DNA of 64,000 nucleotides, taken from positions 620,001-684,000 of the forward strand of contig CAJSYZ010000009.1 of assembly GCA_910574455.1 (NCBI GenBank). The letters are read 5' to 3'. The stretch comes from Trichaptum fuscoviolaceum. Its lineage: Eukaryota; Basidiomycota; Agaricomycetes; Hymenochaetales; Trichaptaceae. The notes below the pieces were generated by a model. The model saw only the letters and a program-made list of their open reading frames with translations. It ran no database searches and was not told the DNA's origin. The translations under genes were made by a program, and so were the position numbers. Positions 22,962-34,077 of the stretch are shown one piece after another (the stretch's first letter is position 1; the number at the start of each line of letters is the position of its first letter).

Positions 22962-23117
22962 ATGCGTTGCTGCATTCCGTTGATCATACAGAGTCACAAT
23001 GTCGAGACTGGTGCCGTTCTAGTCGAGTTCCGGGTTCCGCTGAAGTGTTGTACATCACAATTTCTCTGTTTGTTATTCACTGCTTCCATTCTGCTATTGA
23101 ATTCGGATATCAGTTAA
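22962..23117 (+). CDS. Small conserved ORF (NHEIEEG family), copy 2
   Basis: 51 codons from the ATG at 22962, in a longer open frame (from 22818). The segment LIIQSHNVETGAVLVEFRV aligns with copies 1 and 3 but has lost the NHEIEEG consensus. DNA similarity to copy 1 extends about 130 bp upstream and 40 bp downstream. The reading frame may be decaying. Confidence 0.35.
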   Translation: MRCCIPLIIQSHNVETGAVLVEFRVPLKCCTSQFLCLLFTASILLLNSDIS

Positions 23118-24826
23118 GTAGTCGAAAAAGGTAGTAGTCCGAACAGTCGTGAATTGACGCGTACCGATATGTCCGACCGGGGATTATTGTTGACAATCTG
23201 CATACAGAACCATTCTTACAACTTCACTGGTACAGGTTCAGTACAGTCCAGAACTTTTCAAACCTGCTAAACAATCAGTCGAGTTCTACACTATGAGGAC
23301 ACCGACGAGCACGAAAATGACGCACTTTGTCCGAGTTCAAAAGCAATAAGACGTCCACGGGACCGTGACGCTGGCCTCCTCAGAATGGGCCATCAACTTG
23401 AGCCCTCCTTCTGAAGCATTGTACGAAGGAGATACGCGTCCGACGTCACTTTCGCTGTCGGGTGTAATGAATGAAACCTGTTCGGGAGAAGCAGCTATGG
23501 TGAAAGATTTCACGGTATGGATGGAGTCGGGACCTGCCGAGTTCAGGCTCACGTACACGCATCCCTGCCTTCCCTTCCTATGTATTAGTCCTGATCTTCC
23601 ATCTCCCAAAACAAGCTCCTTTGCTTCAGGACGAAAAGAAAGCCAGGTCTGAAGCGCGCTCAGTTTGAACTTTGGTGCGATGAGATGCGAATGGCAGGAA
23701 AGCGAGAGATCATCATTTTTGATCCTCCGCTCGTTCTCCCACTCGCCGGCGTGCATGTCGAATGCGCGGAGTGCGTCGCGTCTGGAGCTGGCGTTGTGGA
23801 TGAGGTGCGAGATTGCTAAGGTGCGCAGCTGAGTTGAGGTTGACACGGCTGCGGATGAGAGAGAGCTACTGAGGCCTTCGGACGGTGGTCTGTATTCCAG
23901 TTGGTTTGTATCCACACCTCGTCTTCCCCCCAGAGAACTTCAGGCTTGGTCGGGAGCAAGCATAGGACATACAATACTAAGCGGATCTCCACCCCTCTCG
24001 AGCGCGTCATATCATGGCAGGCAAAAGGTGTCGTCCTTACCTATCTTTTGTACCTGCTGGCTTCTAATGCGATACTCATGCAGTTAATCCTCGTCGGCAC
24101 GTGTTGGAGCCTATTGTGACTAGAGAACAGCAGCCCCAGCATCTGTAAAAATCTTGTAACTCAAGGTGAAAGGACCCTCCGACAAAGGCAGCTTGATGTA
24201 AGTCAACGAAGTGATCCTCCTCCGTTCTCAAATAACATCCATTCTTTAGCTGCCGTCATCGACTAAGAAGACAGGCTTTCAGACGTTATACATGTGCAAG
24301 TCATCGGATTGCGCCTGCAGATCCCCAACCTGAAACGAAACGAGGATGTCGGGGAAGGCGAGTCCGGTTTGTTGAGCCGCGTCCCTACGTTCGGTGCTTG
24401 AACCAACGTATGAACACGCTTTCTGTACGTTCGACGACGTATGCGCGCACTCTCTTAAGGCTTGGGTTCATATATATCTTGTGCGTGGAGTTCCCGTATC
24501 GCATGGACCAACGCTGACGACAGGCTGTCGCTGGCAGCCAGAAGAGGAAAACTCCCGAGGCTTACCGTCAAGCAACCGCGCCCGCTATCCGCTTGGTGGT
24601 TGGATGTCATCGAATACTGCTATATCTTGCATCTGCTAGGGTGTGGCATGACTGCTTCGTGAGTCTTCTACATTACGTATGATACTCATATTAGTCTACT
24701 TAAATCGTGTATTTCGTAGATAATCGAACTCGTCCAAAACGATCAGAATGTGACGAGCGGCTTTACCCATTCACCTCAAGAATGCACGACACATCGCTAC
24801 GTGGGCGCTGAGGCTAAGCGCTAAAC
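23118..24826. other. Island centre, mostly without recognised genes
   Basis: Apart from the minus-strand ORF at 23337-23915, nothing recognisable. The symmetry axis of the large inverted duplication falls near 23.9 kb, and this stretch is largely unique to one side. Confidence 0.4.
23337..23915 (-). CDS. Unidentified ORF or exon (192 codons)
   Basis: Open minus-strand frame containing ELVLGDGRSGLIHRKGRQG. Part of it (about 23500-23660) is similar in DNA and peptide to a minus-strand segment in segment A (about 41360-41480) and its repeat (about 62130-62250), where the frame is degenerate. The listed 5' end is a non-ATG codon, so the gene, if real, has an upstream exon. The family is not recognised. 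It sits near the centre of the inverted duplication. Confidence 0.35.
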   Translation of the reverse strand: MDTNQLEYRPPSEGLSSSLSSAAVSTSTQLRTLAISHLIHNASSRRDALRAFDMHAGEWENERRIKNDDLSLSCHSHLIAPKFKLSALQTWLSFRPEAKELVLGDGRSGLIHRKGRQGCVYVSLNSAGPDSIHTVKSFTIAASPEQVSFITPDSESDVGRVSPSYNASEGGLKLMAHSEEASVTVPWTSYCF

Positions 24827-25193
24827 ATGACGGGCGCGAACTGCAGTGTCCACCAACCAGTGCGAAATTCCGCTGAAGCCGGCAAAGTAGTTGTTCCACG
24901 CCGGTTATTACAGTACCTTCGAACAGCACCCTCCACCGATCTCAAATTGAATCAAGAAACCGACACAGCTGGAATCCAACCTGCCGGAACCAAGGCGCAG
25001 CATGTGGGCTTCAACGTGCTCACCCCGGAGACGCTGGCTGCTGATAGCGAGGTCGTGACCCGTGCGTTGAATGCAGCAGACGCCGCAGGAAGGTAAACTG
25101 TCAATCTGTATGTTTTGTCCGCATTGCTTACTTATTTTATTGATTGACAGTGCGAGCGGGCGAACGATAAGGTTGCGTGCGCTTGTCGTATGA
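24827..25193 (+). CDS. Small MTGAN gene (102 aa, two exons), family unknown
   Basis: Model join 24827-25092, 25151-25193 is in frame with a 58-nt intron ending in a branch-like TTGATTGACAG. The protein begins MTGAN and ends RLRALVV. A second copy (6806-6550, minus) and a shorter fragment (about 8045-8200, minus) are broken, leaving this as the only open copy. No signal peptide, TM segment or known motif was seen. It may be the last functional member of a small family or merely the least decayed. Confidence 0.45.
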
Positions 25194-25441
25194 CAAGGGA
25201 ACATTCAGCAGTGCGAGGTACGTATGTATCTTGCAATTCATCTATGTATAACCACCGCTGATCCGACGACGTAGGACCAAATTTAACGGGAGGTTGAACC
25301 CTATTGTTTCGTGCACATTCGTCGTGTTTTGTGCAGCATATGTATTACACAGATTCGTGTTGTCTATGCGCTTTGCTGAGATAATAATTGTAACCTCTTC
25401 ACCGGGCGATTTGGTGCTCCGCGTTTTCGTTCGAATATACT
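25194..25441. other. Spacer, nothing recognised
   Basis: AT-rich spacer between the MTGAN gene and the inverted small ORF. No feature supported. Confidence 0.4.
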
Positions 25442-25561
25442 TCAATTGCAAGAAAGGAAGTAGTGAGCAGCAGAGAAAAGTAGTGTGATGTGCAACATTT
25501 CAGGGATCTCAACAAGAACGGCCCGGGCGCCTTCTTCGATTTCATGGTTTTGTGTGATCAT
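25442..25561 (-). CDS. Small conserved ORF (NHEIEEG family), copy 3
   Basis: 39 codons, starting MITQNHEIEEGARAV, followed by a hydrophobic stretch ITLLFSAAHYFL. It is inverted relative to copies 1 and 2 and lies 3' of K5, as copy 2 lies 3' of K4. Shorter than copy 1. The C/T-rich upstream DNA (25562-25760, read on the minus strand) is also shared. Confidence 0.4.
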   Translation of the reverse strand: MITQNHEIEEGARAVLVEIPEMLHITLLFSAAHYFLSCN

Positions 25562-26049
25562 CGAATCGTATTGGTGGTCCTCGCGTGAAGAGATCAGAGA
25601 AAGAGGGTAAAGAGGGCAAGAGCAGGGTATGAGGGCGAGGGGGCGAGCAAAGTGGAAAGCTTCCAAGGTTCTTTGGTATGTGCCAGGTGCCCTTTGAAAT
25701 TTGACCCATCCGGGTCTTCAATGCGTTCGGAAGGGTAGAAGGGTAGCGGTTCACGGGATTGACCCTACGTAGTACGTGCTCTTGTTGTCTGCGTGTACTA
25801 GAAGTGTACCTGACATTCTGTTTGCATAATAAACGCGATCCAGCCGCTATTCGAAAGTTGCCTCAACAGTATTCTGTCATAACTAGGGTATCTGCAGCAG
25901 TACAATGGATGTCTACCATGATGCTTGATTTCAAGGTGCTATTCCAGATAGGTTGCATACGCATTTAACGACTTATCACATTCATCGACCTCTGACGAGT
26001 ATCATTCACTGTTCTTTTGACCAAGGGGACCTCCGGATTGAACAGTATT
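25562..26049. other. K5 3' flank, right arm
   Basis: About 25815-25960 is the inverted counterpart of the K2 and K4 3' flanks. No independent gene. Confidence 0.5.
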
Positions 26050-27240
26050 TTACCTCTTGAAGTATGATCTAGCGTCTTGATTAAGGATTTCTGTGGTGAA
26101 ATCTGTCTTCTTTGATAATTCGAAATCAATAATTCGACACTTGATTTCAGTGGCATGGTCGTCGTAAGATCGGCCTGGATCGACTCCCTCGCTCCTCGCT
26201 GTGTCGTTGGCGAGAACAGGATGACGTGAGCGAGGAGGCGCTTTCAAGATATTCTCGTGTTTACTATCCACATGGATAATTCCCAGCTCACTCAGCTTGT
26301 CATACGCTTTATAAATTTCTTCCCTGCGAGAATCATGGATCAGAAGGAGTCCTTCCTAGCAATCAGGCAAGTTCACATACGCTATATGTTCAGGAATGCG
26401 TTTATTCATCGGCCAGCTCGTGCTTTCGTCGGGAAGATAGGGTTCACCAAGCTCCTCCAGAATCAAGACAGTGATGACTGAACTGCGTAGTTCCGAGTTC
26501 GATTCATCCTCGAATTCCTTGACTAAATCACTGTATTCGTCCCTGAAATCCCCGTATGCCCTGAGCGCATCCTTTTCCAAGTTCAGGTTCTCCTCATCAT
26601 CGTTGTCCTTTCCATCACTCTCCTCATAGTGTTGAACTAGTTCATCAAACCCTATGCGGTTATCTTTACCATAACCGCGTCTCTTCCAGCCTTCTATCCA
26701 GGGCAGGAAAACGCGGCCGGGAACCACGGGTATGCGAGCAGAATAGAGACCATAGCACCACGGTATGGCCACGCCTTGGATAAATTGCATCTCTTCGTAG
26801 AACCACGCTTCTCTGTGAAGCCATTTACTATAGTGTTGTCGAGCGATCTTTGCTACGATCGGAGGAAGAGTTCCATGCGGTGCATTGGCAGCAAGGCCTT
26901 CAGAGTCTACTTTGAAAACAACCCCTGATCGTCCGTGTCCGATGCATTCTCCAAGCTTCAGTCTCAGGTTCGGAGGTAAGTCATGGTGTATAGCAGGGTT
27001 TGGTACATGAGTACGTTGCTGACGCAGGGGTATGTCAGACCGAGACACTTCGCTCCCTGAATCGCTTAATATTTCTTGGATGAGATTCTCAGGGAGAGGT
27101 GCGTGCTTGACAAATGTCAGCGGTTCGACTTTCGAGTCTTCAACCAAAAGTACGCCATCAATCGTGAGCAATTCTACGTTTGACTGCGTGAACCGTCAGT
27201 ATTTTACGACATTGTGACTGCCTGTGGAACTCACCATCAT
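26050..27240 (-). CDS. K5: kinase-like protein, C-terminally shortened
   Basis: Model complement of 26050-26323, 26381-27183, 27235-27240 (360 aa, in frame, starting MM before the intron). Motifs: GECIGHGRSGVVFKV, VAKIARQHYSKWLHREAW, VITVLILEELGEPYLP, HVDSKHENIL and IIDFELSKKT. Two oddities: the catalytic loop has Ser where the paralogues have Ile, and a stop after SYFKR removes about 18 residues of the conserved RSGDPIGQ tail, while the DNA beyond the stop still resembles that tail. It is the mirror partner of K4. It may be active, a pseudokinase or an early pseudogene. Confidence 0.7.
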
Positions 27241-28559
27241 GTACTTGTGAAGGAGACTCGAGTGTCTTGGAATAATTCTTGGCGTTGTGAGCAGCGGACT
27301 TGTAGCGCAAGGTGTCTCCGCACTATGTGTATGATGACTGGCTTTGAAAAGTGGCTTTCTCGGCTGAAATTTCCGTCAGAAGAAAGGAAGCGAGCCTTCT
27401 GCGCTTGCGGGGATGACTTGCTTTTTCGGACCTTTTAGTCGCAACTCGAATCAACCAATGGACCCAAAGACACTACTATTAGTAGTACAATAGACGTAAC
27501 TTATTCAAGTACGTACTTTGCTTCAAAATTGGGAATCTGGTGGCCTTCATGCAACGCTGATAGGCTTCAAACAGCTCTACGCAAGTCCGGTGTCACTTCC
27601 ACTGGAGGCTGAGAAGGGGTATATAGCGCTCAACAATGTGTCCAACCCACCGACAACCTCAAGCCACACCCCCTTCTCTACCTGCCCTCCCGACCCTTTC
27701 CAAAATATGGTTCTTCTATCTCATGATATGAGAAAGATTACAAATTTAAAAGCGTGCAACTGGCAGTCACGACTCGGACAGTGAACTTCAAGTTCGAGAT
27801 GCCACTGGCATCTAGTGTTTGAGTCGGAGCTTCAATTTGAAGATCATGCTGCCGATCCCGGCACGCAAAGACATTGAGATCGACTCCGACAACCTTGACC
27901 ACTATCAAAAGCACCCTCTGGGCGTCTGGGACAGTACGGATTATCTCTTCAACATTGACTTACTACAAGAGGCTTTGTGGGTGTAATTACACTGGTCTCG
28001 GGCCTAGAACCTTCAAGTGATTTACCTTCAGACAGACTTGTTCAGTCTACGAAAGACAGGAGATAAGGAAGGGTACTATTTTCCTTTCCTCCGAGTCTGT
28101 CGACCGACTCGATAGTTCGTCCAGCTGCCGGGGTGTTGCGAATTGTTTTGCAATTGCACTAACTATATTGAGCTCCCTCGACACGCATCGAACGGAAACT
28201 GCTTACTGAACACTGTAAACTAACGGTCACTCCAGCGCCTTTCAATTTGATGATTTAATATGTACCTCAGGCTATTGCTCATTGGCACAGCACCCCGAAT
28301 ACCTCCCTCATCCATCAATAGAATTTCGACATGGCGACGGAAGGATCCTGTCGCATCTACGCAGTGACCGGACTAAAATCCAAACACTTACATACTTGTA
28401 CTACCAGCACATCCGCGGCTTACATACTTCCGGCTTGGCGAGAAAGCCACCTTTCTAACCGCTATATAAGTAAGCTTTCTTAATACTAGCATCTTCTCTG
28501 CTAAGTAACAGTCAGCCCTAAGGAGTACTCACGCACTCAAGCCCATCTTTCACTATTAC
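27241..28559. other. K5-K6 intergenic region with shared promoter-type blocks
   Basis: Divergent promoter region corresponding, inverted, to 19176-20543. Conserved blocks are at about 27280-27430 and 27520-27600 (K5 upstream), 27640-27920 and 28150-28500 (K6 upstream). No conserved ORF. Confidence 0.6.
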
Positions 28560-29779
28560 ATGATGGTAAGTTTCAAAGGCTACAACTGTAAAGTACTGAC
28601 CGTGATATTAGTAGCAGTCAGAAGGGGCAGTGCTTACAATCGATGGCTTACTTCTGGGTCAAGACATGAAGAGAATACCTCTTACCTTCGTCAAACACGC
28701 ACCTCTCCCTGAGAATCTAATCCAAGAACTACAAATCAGCTCGCCAAAAAATTGCCTTCCCAGCATGCCTGTGCGTCAGCTACGTACACAACCACCAGAC
28801 TCCGCTATATATCACGACCTTCCCTCAAGCCTGAAGCTGAGACTTGGCGAATGCATCGGGCACGGACGATCAGGGGTAGTCTTTAGAGCAGAGCCTGAGG
28901 GACTGGCCACGGATGCACCGAATGAAACTCTTCCTCCGTTGGTTGCAAAGTTTGGTCGACAAGATTATAATAAATGGCTTCTTAGGGAAGCTTGGTTCTA
29001 CGAAGAGATGCAGACTATCCAAGGCGTGGTCATACCATGGTGCTATGGTCTCTACTCTGCTCACATACCCAAAGTTCCCGGTCAAGTATTCCTGCCCTGG
29101 GTAGAAGGCTGGAAGAGGAACGTTTACCATGACGACTACGTCATAGAGATCGACAGAATGGTCCAACGTTATCAGGAGTCCGACGGGAAAGATGACCAAT
29201 ATGAGGAGGACCGGGAATTGGAACAGAGCACCCTCGAATACAACGGAAATTTCAGGGATCAATACAGTGATTTGGTTCGAGAACTCAGCGATGAGACAGA
29301 ACAACACAATACAGTTGTCGTATTGATATTGGAAGAGCTTGGCGAGCCCTACCTTCCGGAGGGAGGCAAGAACTGGCCAATGAATAAACACATTCCTAAA
29401 CATATATCGTATGTGAACTCGCTTGGTTGATGAGAATGCAAGGGCTGAACCGTAATCTGCATACAGGAAAGAAATCTATGACGCATATGGCAAGCTACAT
29501 GAGTTGGGGATTCTTCATAATGACATCAAGCACGAGAATATCTTGAAGGCGCCTGTGCAAATGAGCCCTCCTTTTAAAGACAATAACATGGCGAGGAGCG
29601 AATCCAACGATCCGGGCACTATTAGCGTTGCTACCGATATGAAATGCCGAATTATCGATTTCGAATTATCCAAGAAGACAAATAGCACCATAAAGCGTCT
29701 CCATTTCATGGACAAGTCATATCTTGAGAGATTGATAAATAGCGCTCGATCCGGAAGTCCCATAGGCCAGTATGTCTAG
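28560..29779 (+). CDS. K6: kinase-like protein with DFE motif
   Basis: Model join 28560-28565, 28618-29408, 29467-29779 gives 369 aa, in frame. The start ATGATG is followed directly by the first intron. Motifs: GECIGHGRSGVVFRA, VAKFGRQDYNKWLLREAW, VVVLILEELGEPYLPEGG, HNDIKHENIL, IIDFELSKKT, ending RSGSPIGQYV. It is the intact mirror partner of the interrupted K3 and the best reference for that pseudogene. Presumed intracellular; substrate unknown. Confidence 0.8.
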
Positions 29780-30710
29780 TGATAATTATCCGATAAAGCA
29801 ATGATACATATGTCTGAAATAGATCTAGAGTAGCAGTTTGAAGTGAAACTTTGTGAGAGATGTCCGTCCTTGAGACAGATTACTTTGTAGCAAAGTTCTG
29901 AGAGCGGGATAAAGCGGCTTCTCGTGGCACTTACTTGTGGAGAGAGGATCCCGCGACGGTGCGAATCATTATACGTGTGGTCAATCCTACAAACGGGATT
30001 AAAAAGGACTTGAGACTGCAAGGTGAAAGCTGAACCCTACATAACTTACCGTTCCTGTGCAGCAAGCTTGACCAGTGTAGTCGTATAACATCTTCCCTCG
30101 AAAGATGATCCCGGTTAATTCACAAGGTGAGGATAAGAGCCCGCGGTTACAATACACGTACAGCACGTCGAAATCCGCGCTTGAAGTTTAAGCTAGGGAC
30201 CCGAGATCGGTCCGCCGTCCGGTGTGCTTGCTGCACGTCGAGGAAGATTGTGCGGTAAGTGCACATATCACAATTTGTCTTTAAACTCAGCTGATCCAAT
30301 GATGATAACAGAATTATGTCTTTGAGGGGCATTGCTTTAGGCTGAGTGCATTTCAATGACGTACCGATGTCTATCCTCTACGGCGCCATCTCTAGAACAA
30401 CAACGTATATGATGATAAGCCAGAATTTGGTTACCGGAATTGAAAACATTGCAAGTATAGTACATACGCAAAACTGTGACAGTCTCCGTTGAAAACAAGT
30501 AGATAGTTGAGGAAATTCGTCATAAATACTGAATGCAAAAAGGGCAACAATCACCTCTCTTCCTCCTACTACTTGCCACTGGCCAGACAAAGTTTCTTGC
30601 TATACGCCTTCGTTAGCATTGAAAAACAAACTCTACAGAATGATTGTTCGGCTGGTGTGCATGTTGCGGCTGTGGATTTGGCAGCGTGACTAATGTCTGT
30701 TTTTTTTTCT
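29780..30710. other. K6-FunK1b spacer, contains copia empty site
   Basis: Inverted counterpart of 10773-11545 plus 16494-16764. The position equivalent to the copia insertion lies at about 30045-30066 and has no element. No gene supported. Confidence 0.6.
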
Positions 30711-33070
30711 CTAAAAAGACTCGATTGTAATATCGCGAGAGACTTCTATACATCGTTCGAACATGGCGACCGCAGTGTCATGGGCCGCGAGAAGGATCTT
30801 TACGTCCATTTTCTCCACCATCGAATTCTCGAATGCAGTGTGTACCCTTCCCAAACCTACGTTCAATGTGTAAAGGGGATCGATCAGAGGTTTGAATGAG
30901 TCGCTGAACCAATCAACAAGTTCCGAAATATCCTGCTGTAGAAAGATGATACCAGATCGGTTGGCAAAGGACTCATGTATGTTGTCGGGAAAGACGAATC
31001 TCCTACACTCGCTTCGTTTCGCCTTTTGCGCTTCTGTCAGCGCGGGGCTCGAAGCATCTCTGTAAAAGAACAATATGAACACAGCGAGCCAGAAGAGCGA
31101 TTCAACGTCGTGGCCAGGGTTATGCTCAAATTCAAGCTTGGGAATACGACTTTTGAGTATCGTGAGCAGAGCCAACTCCACCTCCGGTTGCACAGGTTCA
31201 TGCACAGCAACGTAACGACGCTTGAGGACTTCAGCGGCCATGAAATCCAAGGTACCCTGTACGCTGCGTAAGCATATTGGATTAACATTCCAAGTACTTG
31301 GCGCTCACCGTTAGCACTTCATGTCCGCCACCCGAACCCATAACTTTCGCGTACTCCAAATCGCCCAGAAGACCCTTTCCGCCGAGAAAATATACGTTCC
31401 CGGCACTGATATCCCGATGGACCCATGAATATTGGGCAAGTATTCTTAAGGCTAGCATCTCATTAGGCCAATCAGAAACAGCATTCCATTGAACGAACCT
31501 TTGGCCGAATCCCTCAAAACAATAAAGACGTCCGACAAGCTCGTTAATTGCCAGATTGGAGTCCCAACCTGCTCGAATACGATACGATAATGCTTCCGAC
31601 CAGCAATTTTTGATTTCGGAGGGCCACAGGTAGCAAGGTGCACCTTCACGTCAGGCTCCTCGTCGAAAGACATTAAAGGCCTGGCACTTTCCCTCTCCGG
31701 ATCCGAACTCTCCTCCTCCTTAGCAACCAATCTGAAATATTTATTAGTCTCCGTCGTTATATTACGCATCATCACCTTTACTGTGTGGTCGTCTTCGCCA
31801 TCGACAGTTACCATCCAAGCATCGGTAGGCTTGAGGAGATGTTCGTCCAGATCTTTGAGCTCTACAGGATCTTCAACGGAGTCCATGATCTTCTTATATA
31901 TCTCGTGTTCGGGATCTCGGTCGTCATTCATGTAAACATCCTTGAGTACCTGGATGCCTCCCAGATCGCCGGTCTCCTTCACAAGTTGCACTTTGTACAC
32001 TCGCGTCCCACGTCCGGTCATATGGGTACCGTGATCTGCTAAGATCTCTAGCACCCTGTACGTCTTCTTCCCGTGTTGTATCTCATAAGTCCAGTCCTTT
32101 CCTTCGACACGCGTCATTGTCTCATCCCAACCCAATGCTGTCTTTCTAGCATATGTCATGGATAAGAAAAAACTTATGAAAGTCTTCGGATCCTAAGCAT
32201 CACCAAACTGTTGGCAAGACATGCGGGTAGAAGATGACGAGAGTTGTACTCACCTTGATGAAGTTAAATGATGCACTGACAGCGAGAACACTTCGGGAAA
32301 GGAACCACAGACGCATCTGTGTATTCTCGATGGTAAATCCGAACGCAAAGCGCCTGCACGGATCGATTGACATAGTGTGAATAAGGTTGAGGACCATCTT
32401 TGTGACATTCTTGAGCGCGACAGTAGTCAGCTACGTATGTCGCATGCTTCATCAATAAAGCACCTACATCATCCGTAGCAGCTGTGGACTGTGACTTCTT
32501 GAACTCGCCCGTGCAACTGATGTCCGTCCAATTGCATTTATTCCCATTAACGTTTCTATGCAGGACAAAGTGTGCATGCGGTCTGGTTCTGCTTTTCCTG
32601 TTAGAATTTGGAGCGGTCATCAACTGCGTTGTCGGACGTTCTTCAGGATTCTTCTGCGCTACTGCGGCAACCATATTCTCGAAGATATCCTCGTTCAATC
32701 TCTTGAATACATTATTCTCCGTCTCCGGAATGTCGTTGGGATCCGTCGGGAAGTGAGCGAGCTTGAACTTACTTCCATCTGAAGATTCGCCAGCATCAGA
32801 CTGTACTTTGATGATGACACCCTTCTCGATGAGTTGTTCAGTGATATCATCGAATTTGATGTTTGACCTTGGTAGTATCTCCAGAAATTGGTTGATATTG
32901 TATTCTGGTACGACACGGCCTAGCTCTCTAAGTAGGGCATTTCGTTTATTCCCTAGAGATGCAAATCGAAATTCGGACGAAGGGACACTGCGTGGCTTTG
33001 CTGGTGTGTCTTTTAGCGTAGGAGGTTGAGGGGGAGGCGTTAGGGGACGACTTTCCTGTGTATCAGCCAT
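30711..33070 (-). CDS. FunK1b: fungal-specific protein kinase
   Basis: Model complement of 30711-31256, 31309-31451, 31499-32192, 32254-32409, 32468-33070 (713 aa, in frame). Exons 2, 4 and 5 have exactly the same lengths as in FunK1a, and exons 1 and 3 differ only by whole codons. Same motifs: RRFAFGFTIENTQMRLW, the HRD catalytic loop, DLE, TGTLDFMAAEVL, HNPGHDVESLFW. Differences are scattered and mostly conservative, so both copies appear to be maintained. A longer open frame upstream of the ATG is ignored because it is not shared with FunK1a. Confidence 0.88.
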
Positions 33071-34077
33071 AATGAAGGTAGTCGCAATGAAAGAAAGGAA
33101 AATGTCGAAGGTGCAAAAGTATGAGAGTGTCGGACCTTCAAGTCGGTGCCGCCAGTGCCGGTGCAGGGCCGGGCCCCGGCAGGCTCCCAGCACGTCAAAG
33201 ACTTTGGCATCGACTCCGTCCTCTCTTGCTTCCCTTGACCTTTATCTGAATCACCCTCTGGACACTTGGGACTGCACGGGTTATCTATAAGACCAACGAA
33301 TTGATTGTAAAACGGCTTTGTGGGTGGTCTGGGACCTTCCTGTCCGCGCAACGTTCAAAGATTCAACAGCCTGAGCTACTTTATCGCGTGTCGGAAACTG
33401 TAGCGGAGGTGTACTTGGATACAATGACTAAGGTTAACGTTCAGAACAGAACGTCCTCGTCGGGAAATGACATTTAGGGCATGGTAGCCTCCAAGCTTCG
33501 TACGTTCTACGAACACTATCTCTGCTGAACTCATTGGTATCTGCCATCAGATATGACAGCCCCGAAGGATGCACTATTCTCCGTGCATCTCATTTGTGCA
33601 GCTCATCGATAACGCATCCGCGAACTGTGTGTGAGGCTCAGGCTTGCGATATCAGTCGGTACTATTGATGCCAGCGGCGGAAACTAACCTTTGCCACTGT
33701 GTGGCTGAGCATCGGTCTTCATCTACGGACAGGGAGAACGGAAACTTCAAATACAAGTGTTGGGAATGCTTTCTCCGTTTGAAGAACTCTCTGGCGTACG
33801 TCCATTCAAATGACCTTCGTTTCATCAATCGTCTGGGCACTCAGGTTGTGTCGCATCAAGGGCGTGTACCGGCGTCTATCATGGCACATTGATATAGGTG
33901 CTCTGCTAACCCTTCATCTCGTTTCTCCCCCTTCTCTCCCCTATCATCTGCTCTCTGTCATCCCTCGGCATTGTACCTCACTGCGCTCTGAGTCGTCGTT
34001 TGCTGCTCAGGATATCGGGTTCGTGTAGTTCTTGTCAGACTGGTGTGCTCAGTTTGACATTGGACCACTCAGAAGAT
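33071..34077. repeat. Interspersed repeat related to segment A
   Basis: About 33180-33440 resembles 42060-42330 and 62840-63100 (shared TTTGGCATCGACTCCGTCC and CGGCTTTGTGGGTGGTCTG). About 33510-33720 resembles 63160-63390 (TATCTGCCATCAGATATG, TTGATGCCAGCGG). No coding role seen; superfamily unknown. Confidence 0.55.
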
